Source: Annona cherimola
Lineage: Eukaryota; Streptophyta; Magnoliopsida; Magnoliales; Annonaceae
Reading direction: 5' to 3'
DNA length: 64,000 nucleotides
NCBI GenBank assembly: GCA_030490835.1
Contig: CM059972.1
Span: 49,641,452-49,705,451 of the forward strand
The notes under the pieces were generated by a model. That model did no database searches, had not been told where the DNA came from, and was given only the letters and a program-made list of their open reading frames with translations. Each line of letters opens with the position of its first letter. The stretch's first letter is position 1. The translations under genes and the position numbers were made by a program. This document shows, one piece after another, positions 23,129-35,179 of the stretch.

Positions 23129-24146
23129 GGTGTATTTGTTAAAAGAGAAAACTTTTCATTTAAAACTTTTCACTATTTATAAGTATACTGTTTTTTAATT
23201 ATTTTTTTCACATCTTTTTATACAAACTACCCTACTTTTGAATCATTTCTATACAACCACCTATACAACTAATCTATTGATTTTAGCTTTATCATCTTTA
23301 TTTCTTATAGTTACCTACATCGTATCACATCATCTTCTCTTACTTCAAAAAATGTCACACAACAAATTTTTCAATGAAAGTTTTATCACTTTCCAAACAC
23401 AATCTAAAATGAGAAAAAATATGTGATAGGATAGGAGTAATGATAACAAATAAAAATAATAAGGTTAAAATAGATAGTTATTTCTATAAGTAATAGTTTA
23501 TAAATAATTGAAAATTAGGATAATGTACCGAAAAATGTGAAAAAATAATTTAAAATGTAGAGTAATTGTGGAGATGGAAAAGTTTTAGATTAAGGGCGTA
23601 TTTGGTAATGAATAAAACTTTTGGTGAAAATTTTTGGAAAGTAAAAGTTGTCAAATGATGTGATATGATAGGGGCAATGATGAGTAGTAAAGAGGATAAA
23701 GTTAAAATAGATAGGTTAGTTGTGTGGATAGTTGTGTAGAAATGATTGAAAATTAAAGTAGTTGTATAGGAAAATGTGAAAAATGATTAAAAAATATGAT
23801 AGTTGTGGAGAATGAAAAGTTTTAGATTGAAAAGTTTTAACTTGACATATTTTATTAATTGCCAAACACACCCTAAAAAGTTTTAATTTAGGGCATGTTC
23901 AATAAACCCTAAAACTTTTCAATTTAAAACCTTTTGCTTTCTATAACTACAATTTTTAAAAAAAATTTACATCTTCCTATATAATTATCCTACTTTTTAA
24001 TCATTTTTATACAACTACCTATATAACTTACCTATCTATTTTAACTTTATTCTCTCTACTCATCATCATAACGCATATCATATCACATTTTTTTACCCAT
24101 TCTGAAACTTTTACATCAAAAATATTATCACTTCCTAAACACACCC
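23129..24146. mobile_element. Cluster of Tourist-like MITEs
   Basis: At least three bounded copies and one partial copy of the family seen at 4021: 23129-23404 (reverse, TAA flanks), 23408-23590 (partial, forward), 23594-23873 (forward, TAA at 23591-23593 and 23874-23876) and 23891-24146 (reverse, TTA at 23888-23890 and 24147-24149). Ends are GGG(C/T)G(T/C)(A/G)TTTGG-like. No ORF. Confidence 0.75.
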
Positions 24147-24149
24147 TTA

Positions 24150-24897
24150 AAAAGTTTTAAGTTTTAACAAATGCACCTTAGTAAATAGATTGTGGATATG
24201 AGGTAACAAAGACACAATCAAACGACATATAAAATTTATTAAATTAATAATTAAACTATTACAAAAATTTTAACAAAAAATTAATTTGATAAAAGAAAAT
24301 TTTTTAAATCCATAAAATCATATTAAATCATATGTTTTTACGCAGATAATAAATAGATATAAGACAAACATAAAATATTATAACTAAATACATTAATTCT
24401 TGATATGGTCATACATATTGCGGACACAATACAAGCAGATTGATTTTTTTTTAAATTGAAAATGTGCGGGCCTTACCTAAATTTTTGTTTCTACAGAATT
24501 TGACGATTATTTGAATTTCTTAGTATTTTATTTTAATTTTTGAAAATTATATGCATTTTATTAATATTTAAAAGTCAAAATAAATTCACAAACTAGTGAA
24601 ATTTCACATAGAAAGATCTAGTGGGTCGATACATTTATAAAAAAAAAAATTCAGTCACCCGTATCACAAAGAAATTGTAGTAGATAATGAAGCTAATTTT
24701 TTTTATTATGCTCCCTTCATTTTTCCATCAATTTTATAATTTATAATTCTTAAATTCTTAAAAAACCCAAAGTCAATAATATAGAATTTTTAAAAGTTCA
24801 CAAGTGTAATTATAGTAGAATTTGACACTTTAAAATATGATAATATTGGTATATATTTTTCAAATTTGACATTACCAAATTTAGTAATTTATCCCTA
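24150..24897. other. AT-rich DNA without feature
   Basis: Very AT-rich, without coding frames or recognised repeats. Only short homopolymer runs are seen. Confidence 0.5.
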
Positions 24898-24910
24898 ACA
24901 TAAAATTATT

Positions 24911-25055
24911 TATTTTTAATGTTCTCTTTCTTATTATCTTTTAATAAACAAACACTACTATAGTGGGGGACAAATGGTCTCAAATAGGACACGAACCCCA
25001 GACCTCTAGCATGTGCACCACGAATGTGAACCAATTGGGCTAAGCCAGTCGTCAC
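24911..25055 (-). mobile_element. tRNA-derived SINE
   Basis: Flanked by a perfect 13-bp duplication ACATAAAATTATT (24898-24910 and 25056-25068). On the minus strand it has an A-box-like TGGCTTAGCCCAATTGG (about 25030-25046) and a B box GGGGTTCGTGTCC (plus 24987-24999), then an AT-rich tail. Pol III promoter boxes plus a long target duplication indicate a SINE. It lies next to the copia LTR starting at 25077. Confidence 0.8.
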
Positions 25056-25076
25056 ACATAAAATTATTACTATATA

Positions 25077-25317
25077 AGAATTTTAGAAAAACTAAATATA
25101 ATTATTTCATCAAGCTTTGATATGTTTATAATTACAATTACTTAGACTACAAGTAAGCTTAAAATATGAAGACTAAATTAGAACTACATAGTAAACCTAG
25201 CAAGACTAGTGCAACTATGACTTGTCAAATATTAGCATTTGTACTTATCAATACCATACAATAAAATATACAATCTACTAATAATAGAAGATACAATAAG
25301 ATACAAGCTAATTTCCA
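25077..25317 (-). repeat. Copia 3' LTR
   Basis: 241 bp, matching 32966-33209 through words such as TTACTTAG-CT-CAAGTAAGC, ATGACTTGTC-AATATTAGCAT and TAATA-CAGAAGAT-CAATAAGA. The terminal dinucleotide at the outer end is mutated. Confidence 0.85.
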
Positions 25318-25359
25318 GTACTCCTCTTAAGTTGGAGGATGGAAGTACATTATACTTAA

Positions 25360-27420
25360 CTTGCGCAAGAGGAACTCAAAGTGTTGTTTACCTAGAGCTT
25401 TGATAAAGATACCGGTTAACTGATTATGCATAGGCAAACAAGAAGTGGTGATGTCTCCTTTCACTAAGTGTTCGTAAATGAAGTGGAGATTTGTGGAAAT
25501 CAATCTCCATATGTTTAGTTTTTTTCTAAAATACTAGATTGAAAGTTATATGAAGTGTAGTTTGACTGTCACAAAAAAGATGCGTAAGCTATGTATAGGA
25601 GATTCTTGAAAGGTAAGGAAAGATTGAAGTCAAGGAAACTAACTGATAGTAGCAATCATTGAACAATATTCTACCTTAGCAGAGGATCTAAACACTGTAA
25701 TTGCTTCTTAGTCTTCTAAAAATATGATAATTCCTAATATAGTAACAAATTCTGCAAGTAACCTTCATGTCAAAGGATATGCCACTTAATTAGAATCTCA
25801 ATAACCATGTAATTGAAAGTCACAAGTATAACTAAGTAATAATCCTTGTCCAAGATGATCCTTTAAATATTTAAGAACTTTGATAGCTGCATCATAATGT
25901 CCCTGTTTCAATGACTACCTGAATTGAGATAGAATATGGACTGAATAAGACCACTTAGGATGAGTTACATAGTTAAATAAATTAAATGATCCACGAAAAA
26001 ATCCCCCCACTCACTGGATCTAACATGTGATTTGGCTCCATAAAAAAATTTATAGATTTTGACCTAAGCATTTCACATTTAGTCAAAATATTGAGAACAT
26101 ACTTATGTTGACATAAGAAGAAACTTTCTAGGCTTTGTATCTCAATCCCTACAAGATATTTCAAATTTGAAAAATAGTTGCTAAATATTTCTTAAAGGAA
26201 ACATAAGTAGCAGAGTTATTCCCAACAAAAGCCAAATCATTGACATGTACAAGCACGCCAAAAAATTTTCATCCTTACAATAAGTAAATAAAGAGTAAAC
26301 GGCAAAAGATTGAACAAATCCAAAGTCTTGTAATGTAGTAAGGTTGGCAAACCAATGCCTAGAAGCTTATTTGAAACCATATAAAAACTTACAAAATCAA
26401 CATATTTGGTCGATGCATGCATCCGAAAATCTAAGAGGGCGATTGAATATAAACTTCTTCATCTAAATTTTTGTGAAGGAGAATATTATTAATGAAAATT
26501 TAGATAAACATTATTAATGTCCATTTAGTGAAGCCTTCATTATTTAGCGATGACTACTACAAGAAAACAACGGATGCTAACCATCTTCACCAATGGAGAA
26601 AAGTTTCACGAAAATTGATCTCTTTAACTTATGTAATCCTCTTTGCCACTAATTTAGCTTTTAAGCATTCAATTGTTCCATCGACCTGATATTTAATTTT
26701 ATAGACCCACTTAAGCCTATAAGATGCCTTTCTAGTGGCAAATTTTCTCATGTCTAAATTCTGTTTGCCTCTAATGTGGCCACCTCCTTTACCATTACTT
26801 CATACTAACATGGGTCCTTTATCACCTTCTGACAAGACATGGGTTCATGCTCATTAACTAGTATGGTTGAAAATTGTTGATTATAAGAAAAGATTGTTAT
26901 AGGCAACTTAAGTAGTTCTTAAATATAGAGCAACACCTAAGGCACCTTTATGAAATGATAACGCTAGTATGGGTTTAAAAGAGTAAACTAAGTAATATAT
27001 ATAGTTTTTCATTATATAGAAGGTTGCTTTAATTTGTGTATATCCCAAATTGGGTATTGAAGGCTTCTGTATTGGTACTAGTTCATCCACAATTTTGGGC
27101 ACCATTTATCTCACTTCATGCTCCCCCTTACTCCTATACCTAGTATACTCACTATTTATTTCTTCTACACTCTTCTTTCCTCTATGGCACCAAAATGACT
27201 ATCCTAGGTGCTAATTAAGCTAAACTTATCCTTAAAATTATCAACATGCACCCGGAGGAGAAGTATCAATTTATTGAAAAGAGAGGAGTTTTCATGGAAA
27301 ACAATCTCTCTTAATACAAATATTTCTCCTTTTTCTGAGTCATTGACCTTCTATTCCTTCTTATTAAATGGGTAATCAACAGAGTATGTCGCATAGCACC
27401 CGTTGGCTAAAGCTCTGGAT
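25360..27420 (-). pseudogene. Copia RT, RNase H and integrase tail (degenerate)
   Basis: Minus-strand frames show in order: the integrase C-terminal segment near 27300-27400 (YPFNKKEWKV, GEIFVLREIVFHE); RT N-terminus near 26560-26850 (EATLEANRIW-type, GLKWVYKIK-like after frameshift); the RT catalytic box as HVNDLAFVGNN (about 26225-26266, where YVDD is usual, so one Asp is lost); YLVGIEIQSLESFFLCQHKYV (26164 downward); and an RNase H end with KTKHMEIDFH (about 25500). Many stops. Non-functional. Confidence 0.8.
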
Positions 27421-27439
27421 CAACAGTCACCACGATTGA

Positions 27440-30400
27440 AATCTGGTAGCATCTCCTTATAATCGAAGATAGTTTAGGAGGTAAAAGATCATCTATTGAG
27501 AACACATGCACAAGCCCTGATATAGTGCACTCAGGTGCACTTAGCTTCGGTGCACCTATGTGCTTTATCCATTTTTTATTTTTTTCAAAAATTTTATATA
27601 ACTATTAATATAAGTGTATGTAATATGTGTATCAAGTTTTACTATTTTTGGATATTTTTAGTTTTTTTTTTTTTGAAAATCAGTGACATTTTAGTAATAA
27701 ATTTTCGAAAAATTAAAAAAGGAGTTAAATGAATCCACGACTAATGCATCAACTATATGATAATTGACCTAACTCAATCCATAATAACTACAATAGAACC
27801 TCAACAGACTATACTTTAATAAATCATAATCCCATCATACAAATACATCTTACTCATCATATCATACAAATACATTTTTGTATACAATTAACTAGATTAA
27901 ATCAAATCAAATCTATTACAATCTTATACTTGTCATGATCCATCTAAGCTTGAAATAATGCAACCCATCCCACAACTAGGTATTTATAATTATGTCCTCT
28001 AAAACAATCGATAATAAACATTTAAATTTGGGCAAGCTCACTAAGTAGGATAATAATCTTAAAATTCAAAATCTCGATTAAAACATTCGATCAAACTTGG
28101 CTTCTCATAAGCCAAAATAAAATACATCCTAGCTTGTCTATTTGGTTTTAATTCTCTCTTATCCATAACAATTCCTGTATTTGTACACCATAATTCTTTC
28201 TTAATCATAGCAGTAGTTTACAATCTCTATTCATGGCTCATCCTTAACCACAAGCTAATGGAGAGCACAATTATTGATTTTTCTCAAGCAAAACATAATT
28301 TGTCATCTCATTATTTCCCATAAAAGTCATGGTCATGTCTTGGCCATCAATCCTCAATCTACCCACTAACCATAATACAATTTTTGACTCAACCTGAATC
28401 ACATATCAAACTAATTAAATTGTGGCTTATTAGTAGCCATGCGACTCACATATCATCCATGTGCTCCTAAGTCCATCCTTAGCAATGAAATTTAACTAAC
28501 TCATGCATATGCAAATGTCAATGTCATATCATGTCATGTCGCATCCAAACCCAACATGCAATTCAAATTCTGGCTTTGACTAGCTTGAACAATCATGTCA
28601 TAAACACACATGCAACTAAACTATACAACTCTATCCTCATGTCAACTAAGGGCCATAAATAACTCTTATCACCATGTCGATCAAAAGCCATGAATAACCC
28701 AATCTCATTACAATTAAGGATAACGAATAATCTTATTCTTATGTCAATCAAGGGTTATGAACATCTCTATCTTCATGTAATTCAAGCATCATGAACAATC
28801 TTATGCAAATAATATGTATGCACCAATCACGCTATATGTTACATGTTCATCTCAAGACCATGCATAATCCATACACCATATAGTTTCACAAAACCTCCAA
28901 ATCATCAAAGTCAACATACGACATAAAAATTTTAAAATCCAAATCATTTAGGAAACATCCAAATACACATACCATATTAATAAATAAGCCAATCTATTGG
29001 CCTTACAACATGTATCCAATCCAAGCTTTCATTTCCATCTCAACATAAAATTTACACACCTCTATTATTGATCCAACCACAATATAAACAACCAAGTTTA
29101 AATATAATTTTCCATCATACGTATCAAGCATTATAAGCCCTATTCCATATAATATACAATCCCACATCCTAAAGCATGTGCACAAATTATTCATATCATC
29201 AAAATTCTATGTACTCATTTATATATAGTTTCCATACATTAAGCTCCATTTAGACATTTTTACCATACTAGGCATAAAATTCATTATCTATATCATATGT
29301 GGTATCCATGAAAATAATTGTGGATAGGAAAAGTTACTGAACTATCACAAAAGGATAATCCATGGAGCCTAGTAAGTCAAGGTCATCACTTAACACTCAG
29401 ATGCTTGGGTGTATTGGCAAGCATCTCAGACGTGGCACCACAGCCTTCTTTTAGGCTTTCTTCTTGGGACAGTCCATGGATTGTTGTAATCTATATCACA
29501 TGAAAATCTCTTATTTTCTCGAACTTCTAGTCTCTACCCTATATTCATCTTAAGAAATTTCACCTAAAATTCTTTTCACATTTTCATTTAATTGCAATAT
29601 ACTAACATTTATATAGGTATTTAAACAAACATATGATATGCAAGATTAAGAAAACATAGAAATCTCACTTAAATTAATAAGATTCAACATTAAACATTTA
29701 CTAAAGTATAGAAATTAGAATTTCCAGGGCATCTAATACATGTGTCTCTATCAAAAGTTCTAAAATTCTATAAACTCAAAAAATTTTAATTTTAAGTTTT
29801 TTATGAAAATCACTCCAAAGTTTATTTCTAACACAGTGTCTATATGCAAGTTACTTTCAAATATATAAGAAAATCCAAAGAAAAAACATCTTACATACCA
29901 TCAATGAAATTCTTTTGCCAAATGCTCTACATTTTATTTGTTCAAAGCTATCATAGCATTTCAATTTCAAAATAATCAATTAATCAAAATAACCATGTTA
30001 TTCATTTATATCTATACACAAATACATACCCGTAACCACTCCTATTAAAACCTTAGCCCATTTCCAATTCCTAATATTACCATGTCATGCATATATAACA
30101 CTTCGCTGACCAGATCACAACTCTATGCCATGAACTAATAGTGCACTTTTCATGACTCAATTTGACTTCAATCAACCTATATCCAAGATTACTTTTTAGA
30201 AATTCATCATTCCAACAATGTCATTCCAACATATCGCTTGCATCATTAAGATTTTAAGTTTGTATTTTCATTTAAAAATATGTTTGATCACTTCTCTTAG
30301 ACATTTCACTAAACAATTGATGGACATTATTTAGAAATCATACAACTCTTACATGAAATCAACCAAGATCTACCAAATACATTATAAATACATTAAAAAT

Positions 30401-30984
30401 ACTTTTACATCATCTATGTAATAAATTTTTATGAAAACTCTCAATTTCAACAAACCCCAATCTTTATAACACTTTTGAATCAATAAAAATCATGTAAATC
30501 TTCAATATCATGTGTAATACTTATATGGATAGATTAAACAACATACATGCACCCTAAATATATAATTTATTTAAAGAGAAAATGAGCCACTTACTTGGAA
30601 TCCTAATTTTTTCCAAATTTCTTCTAAACTCTTTGCTTGAAACTCAAGATCTCTTTGTGCTTAATGTTTCTTAATGTTAAACAATGATTTTTGAAAAGCT
30701 TAAACAAATTTCAGAAGTAGTTGAAGTTTAAAATTGTCGAAGAAAAAACAAAAGATGAAAACGGTAAAGAAGAAAAAATGGGAGACCAGCTCCCTCTTAC
30801 ATTTATTTATCCCTTTTTCTTGGAAAATTTGCAAATTGTCTCTTTGCTCATATATTAATAAAATCTCTTGTTACATCCATCTTGAAATTATGAAATCCCT
30901 TATCAATGGTCTCTCTAATTTTATCACAAGTGTATCATATCTTAATTACACATGAAAATTAATATAAAATTTTGATGCCTCACA
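27440..30984 (-). mobile_element. Probable long solo LTR (copy E) nested in copia
   Basis: The copia integrase is continuous across this block: minus KNKFEEHNQ ends near 30985 and YPFNKKEW resumes near 27400. The inserted DNA begins TGTGAGGCATC on the minus strand at 30984 and has no ORF. About 0.4 kb in (plus 30586-30594) it has the donor-like CCAAGTAAGTGG that follows the TATA region in the giant LTRs. The far end near 27440 and the target duplication were not resolved, so LTR identity is inferred from layout. Confidence 0.45.
27523..27725. mobile_element. Truncated MITE (family of 34464)
   Basis: Starts with GGTGCACTTAGCTTCGGTGCACC (a hairpin) followed by internal words shared with 34464-34862 (TTTTACTATTTTTGGATATTTTTAG, here as shorter matches, and CAGTGACATTTTAGTAAT). 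Only one arm is present. Confidence 0.5.
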
Positions 30985-31847
30985 TGTTGATTATGCTCTT
31001 CAAACTTATTTTTATCGCTTAGACGATTACGAACATAACAAAATGAACCAAAGACTCTTAATTGGGAAATTAGGCTTCTGGGGAAAGAGAATTTCATATA
31101 ATGTTTTATTAAGAGAAGAAGAGTAGGGGTAAGATTAAGAAGATAGGATACAATAAGGACATAATCATCCCTAAAAGGTAATGCATAAGTGGCTTGAAAT
31201 ACAAGGGCTTTGACAATATTCGCAATGTGTCAGTGTCGTCTTTCTACTCTTCTATTTTGCTAGGGGAGTTTCAACCTATTTGTTCTGTATGGCATGAAAA
31301 AAAATTTCTTGGCCAAGCCTACATGAGGCTTTTTTTTCAAGCACTAACGGGGCAATTTTGTAAGAGTACAAAATCCATTAATTGACTTTTCATCCTCAAC
31401 CTCATATATCTCAATGAATGAGATCAAAACATGATTATGCTTTTTTATTACTAAAATAAAATTGGGTATGCATTTGTTTTACTTGGTAACGTATATCACA
31501 AAAATCTATATTATGTCTTCATAAAAAATTATTCCTTACTACTTGGAAAGTAAAGATATTTTTTTAATAAAATGGTGCCCCAATGCTAGTGGCAAAGCTT
31601 ATGATTAACTTCACCATCCAATTTCAATGCGACTTGGAATGTTACCATACGATAATAGTACACTACTTCCTATAGGCCATTCACTCCAATTAGCCCTCTT
31701 AAAAGACCAAAATAAATCTTATCAGTGAATGTTACTAAATAATTTAACTCTTTAATTTCGGTCCTAAGTACATGTCATGCTTAGTAGTAAAGATCTTCAA
31801 AGCCCAAAAATGGCTAATGCCAACTCACTTATATTAGAAAGTATTAA
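30985..31847 (-). pseudogene. Copia integrase (degenerate)
   Basis: Minus-strand pieces: HIANIVKALVFQATYALPF (about 31170-31230), FRDDYVLIVSYLLN-TPT and NKTLYEILFPQKPNF (about 31075-31160), then SLWFILLC (about 31030). This is the conserved end of the copia integrase core. It is interrupted on the 5' side by the MITE at 31848 and on the 3' side by copy E. Confidence 0.75.
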
Positions 31848-32127
31848 GGGTGTGTTTGGTAATAAATAAAAGTTGTCAAGTTAAAACTTTTCAATTTAAA
31901 ACTTTTCACTCTCACAACTACCCTATTTTTTAATCATTTCTTCACATTTTTCTATACAATTATCCTACTTTTCAATCATTTCTACACAACTACCAACACT
32001 ACTAACTTATTTATTTCAACTTTATCCTATTTATTCCTCATCATTATCCCTATCATATCACATCATTTGACAACTTCTACTATCTACAACTTTTCATCAA
32101 AAGTTTTATACATTCCCAAACTTACCC
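31848..32127 (-). mobile_element. Tourist-like MITE inside copia
   Basis: 280 bp, ends GGGTGTGTTTGG / CCCAAACTTACCC, flanked by TAA (31845-31847 and 32128-32130). Same family as 4021 and 23594, opposite orientation. Confidence 0.85.
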
Positions 32128-32130
32128 TAA

Positions 32131-32960
32131 ATCTTTTGCCATATGGTACGAGGCATTTGTATCAAACATCCAAACCGACTGTTTACCTAATAGATTTTCA
32201 AAATAAAGCTTGGAGGACTCGATGAAAGATGATAAGTGTTTTTTGATTGGAGAATATTTTACATCATATCTCAATTCATATTATATTCAAACCCTGAGAC
32301 AATTCTAACAAGCTTACAACGGAAGACGACAACAAGCTTCTACATATCAAATGGGGAGACCACTAGCTCCCATCTAAGTATAAAGGGAGACCAAATGCCC
32401 CCACCTCAAATATGGTTCGAAATCCCCGTGGGATTCGAACACCCACCGGCTGGAAACGGGAATCCCGTTCCGCAGCCATTGACCAGACAAGCGGTGCTCG
32501 TTTGGCAAAGATGATGAGTGTTGAATCAGCTTTATAGCCCAGAAATTTCATGTACGGTTGTAATGACTCTTTGTCCTTGAGTTCTATTTGTAGCATCAAC
32601 CCCGCATATTGCTATGACACGACTAATAGTAAGTGTTGCGACAATCTCATAGTTTTCACCATAGAACATGCAAGTAGTAATCATAGCTTTGAGGTATAAG
32701 TTTAGTTGACTTATCTGAAGACAAAATGAATTTATACTGCTAAGACATAAAAAGAATCAATGTCTTCCACATTAGACTATCCTAGACAAATAATGAGCAA
32801 TTACGAAATAAGATAAATATGAAGCAGTGCCTTCCAAATTGACTGTAATAGACAAATAATGAATGAGTACAACACCTTTAGTGTTGGACAGCACTGGATA
32901 AATGACGACCAACCACAAAGAAAAATTATTTAGGGAATTTTTTCACCTACTTTGATACAA
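32131..32960 (-). pseudogene. Copia gag/protease remnant
   Basis: Short degraded minus-strand pieces between the 5' LTR and the integrase. The spacing implies gag is largely deleted (about 0.5 kb left). The piece near 32200 resembles the region around the protease but the active site is not readable. A SINE splits it. Confidence 0.4.
32241..32506 (-). mobile_element. tRNA-derived SINE inside copia
   Basis: 266 bp flanked by a 16-bp duplication with one mismatch, AAAGATGATAAGTGTT (32225-32240) and AAAGATGATGAGTGTT (32507-32522). On the minus strand it has A box TTGTCTGGTCAATGG (plus 32476-32490) and B box GTGTTCGAATCCC (plus 32430-32442), then a non-tRNA body and a short A-rich end. It differs from the SINEs at 24911 and 54974. 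Confidence 0.88.
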
Positions 32961-32965
32961 ATATA

Positions 32966-33209
32966 TGAAACTTAGAAAAACTCAATACAATTCTTTCATT
33001 GAGCTTTGCCATATTTATAATTATAATTACTTAGGCTGCAAGTAAGCCCAAAATAATATGAAACCTAAATTAATATTATACAATAAAGCTAGTAAAGTCC
33101 ACATAGTTATGACTTGTCTAATATTAGCATCTATACCTACAACTATTATACAATAAAAGATACAGTCTGCTAATAACAGAAGATGCAATAAGACATAATC
33201 TAATTTTCA
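32966..33209 (-). repeat. Copia 5' LTR
   Basis: 244 bp, homologous to 25077-25317. It begins TGAAAATTAG on the minus strand at 33209. The primer-binding-like site follows at plus 32947-32960. Confidence 0.85.
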
Positions 33210-33837
33210 ATAAAAAGTACTTTTTAAGCAATATAGTCAAACATTTACAAAACTTTTGTAATAACACTTTTTATAAAACTCCATCATTAACGAACTTTTC
33301 TCCATCATTAAATTTGCTCGCTAGGACAAACATTATCTAATTTTATTTTTATTTACTTATAGTAGTTTCTTAAACGTTGGGTTAAGGTTGGACTAATTTA
33401 TCATTGTCTCATGTAATTAACATTTAGGGTTTGGTAAAAAGTATTTCATGTGGAATTAGGATTGGGATGTTACGATAAAATTATCTTAAGAGGGATTGGC
33501 TATTAATTAAGATGTTATTAGTATGCTATTGGTAGAGTTGTGGGTAAGCCGTGATATAATTCTGAAAAATAAAGAGGCGAACTATACAATTATATGGAAA
33601 AAAGTAATTCATTTGGCTTGATTGGAACAAAAAATCACTTAGTAATTTATTTAATTAAATATTTATAATTAATTAATTAATCATTTTATTTAACCGTTAA
33701 TCGTGGGATGTGTATTATGATTATAAGAAGATCTATCTTAGTTATTCAATAAAATTTGTTCACATCGGATTTTCTACAATATGTATGGCATTCCCAATGA
33801 GATTGTGATGGTTTCTTTTTTTTCCTTTATGTAAGGA
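33210..33837. other. AT-rich DNA without feature
   Basis: No coding frame, no inverted ends and no match to the other repeats noticed here. Confidence 0.5.
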
Positions 33838-34185
33838 ACTCAAGATCTGGCAATTAGAACCAGCGAGAACGTGAAAGGATCCGAGTAAGATAGGCGTCCG
33901 AAGAAGAACCGCTGTTCACGGAACCCTTGTGACTGGCATATCTGTCAGCGCTGGTGTTAGTGAGATGGCAAACCACATAAAGAATCTCTACCAGGTAAAT
34001 AGAAAGATCTAGATTCGACATAGCCTAAACGCAGAGTGAGCTTGTTACTAAGGCTATGAGCGGTTCGAGAAAACCAAAGAGATTCGACTACAAGCCCATC
34101 TCACTAATGGCAGGACGAGCAGTTCTTGAGCTGACAAGGCTATGTAAGGAACGGAAGTAGGGGTTTGAATCCTCAAAGAAAATAT
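33838..34185. other. GC-richer segment, possible mitochondrial insertion
   Basis: About 350 bp of clearly higher GC than its neighbours, without ORF. It contains a 12-bp inverted repeat, TTAGTGAGATGG (33957-33968) and CCATCTCACTAA (34096-34107). The texture (GGATCCGAGTAAGATAGGCG, GGAACGGAAGTAGGGG) reminds me of plant mitochondrial noncoding or intron DNA. I cannot prove it. Confidence 0.35.
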
Positions 34186-34463
34186 TTTCCTATAATTTAT
34201 AATTATTTAAATTGTATTTTTTAACATCTAAAATTTACAAATATACTTGTTCTTTAGTATGAAATTCTTTTATAATAAATAAAGGTGTCTCATCAAAAAA
34301 CCATTTCTCTTATTCTAATATAGAATGAAAGAAATGGTAAAATAGTGCGCCTATATTTCATTCATTTAACAATATTCAATGCGTACAAAGTTGTTCAACA
34401 ATATAATTCAATAGCCTTCCCCATCAAATATATCTAATTTCCATAATAAAGGGTGAAAAATCT

Positions 34464-34862
34464 GGGAGCTGATTAGGTGCACCCGGGAGCATTGAGCTTC
34501 AATGCTCCTGGGTGCATACACCTTTTTTTTATTTTTTAAAAAAAAATTTACACAAATGTTAATCTAATTGTATTTAACATGTATATCATTTTTTACCATT
34601 TTTGGAGATTTTTAGATATTTATTTCGTATTTTTAAAAATCAATGGCATTTTAATAATTTTAAATTACTAAAATGCCACTAATTTTTAAAATTCCGAAAT
34701 AAATATCTAAAATTCTCTAAAAATGGTAAAAATTTATACATATGTTAAATACGCTTAGATTAACAAGTTTATGAAACAATTTTGAAAAAAATTTTAAAAA
34801 ATAGGTGTATGTGCCCAGGAGCATTGAGGCTCAATGCTCCCAGGTACACCTAATCAGCTCCC
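34464..34862. mobile_element. Mutator-like MITE with hairpin ends
   Basis: 399 bp. Both ends begin GGGAGCTGATTAGGTG and each contains its own hairpin GGAGCATTGA-GCT-TCAATGCTCC. A 9-bp near-perfect duplication, GAAAAATCT (34455-34463) / GAAATATCT (34863-34871), fits a Mutator-like origin. Related copies lie at 35836-36182 and, truncated, at 27523. Confidence 0.85.
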
Positions 34863-35179
34863 GAAATATCTACTATGACATGAGCTACTTAATTGCTAAT
34901 GAGTAGCACATATAGAAAAAACACCTGGCCTAATTTTGAAAAAAAGAATTGAATCTCTCATATAAGCATTTCTACATTGGACAACAGTATGCTTCCTCTA
35001 TCAGCAAATTAGTGAGCATTATAAAATCCCTCTATACTTTCACATCTGCACATTGTATTGTTGAAAGTAATTTGATTTTGAATAAAATAGAACTTGCTTC
35101 CATCACCAAGAAAACTAAAGTTCTTCACCCAGAAAGACATGTTGTTATAATAAAATTGTCATGGCATCCTTAATAACTA

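Larger units (their letters stand above)
25077..33209 (-). mobile_element. Degenerate Ty1/copia retrotransposon with both LTRs
   Basis: LTRs at 25077-25317 and 32966-33209 are clearly homologous. Each starts on the minus strand TG(A/G)AAATTAG. The flanks ATATA and ATAAA are a 4-of-5 match. The primer-binding site next to the 5' LTR (minus GTATCAAAGTAGG) resembles the initiator-Met tRNA site. A purine-rich AAGAGGAG tract precedes the 3' LTR. Order on the minus strand is gag/protease remnants, integrase, RT, RNase H. Four other elements are nested: 32241-32506, 31848-32127, about 27440-30984 and 27523-27725. Confidence 0.85.

Noticed and set aside
24965..25055. tRNA gene
   Set aside because: A and B boxes are present but the arms do not form a tRNA, and a 13-bp target duplication brackets the unit, so it is a SINE.
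32400..32500. tRNA gene on the minus strand
   Set aside because: tRNA-like head only; a longer body and a 16-bp target duplication show a SINE.
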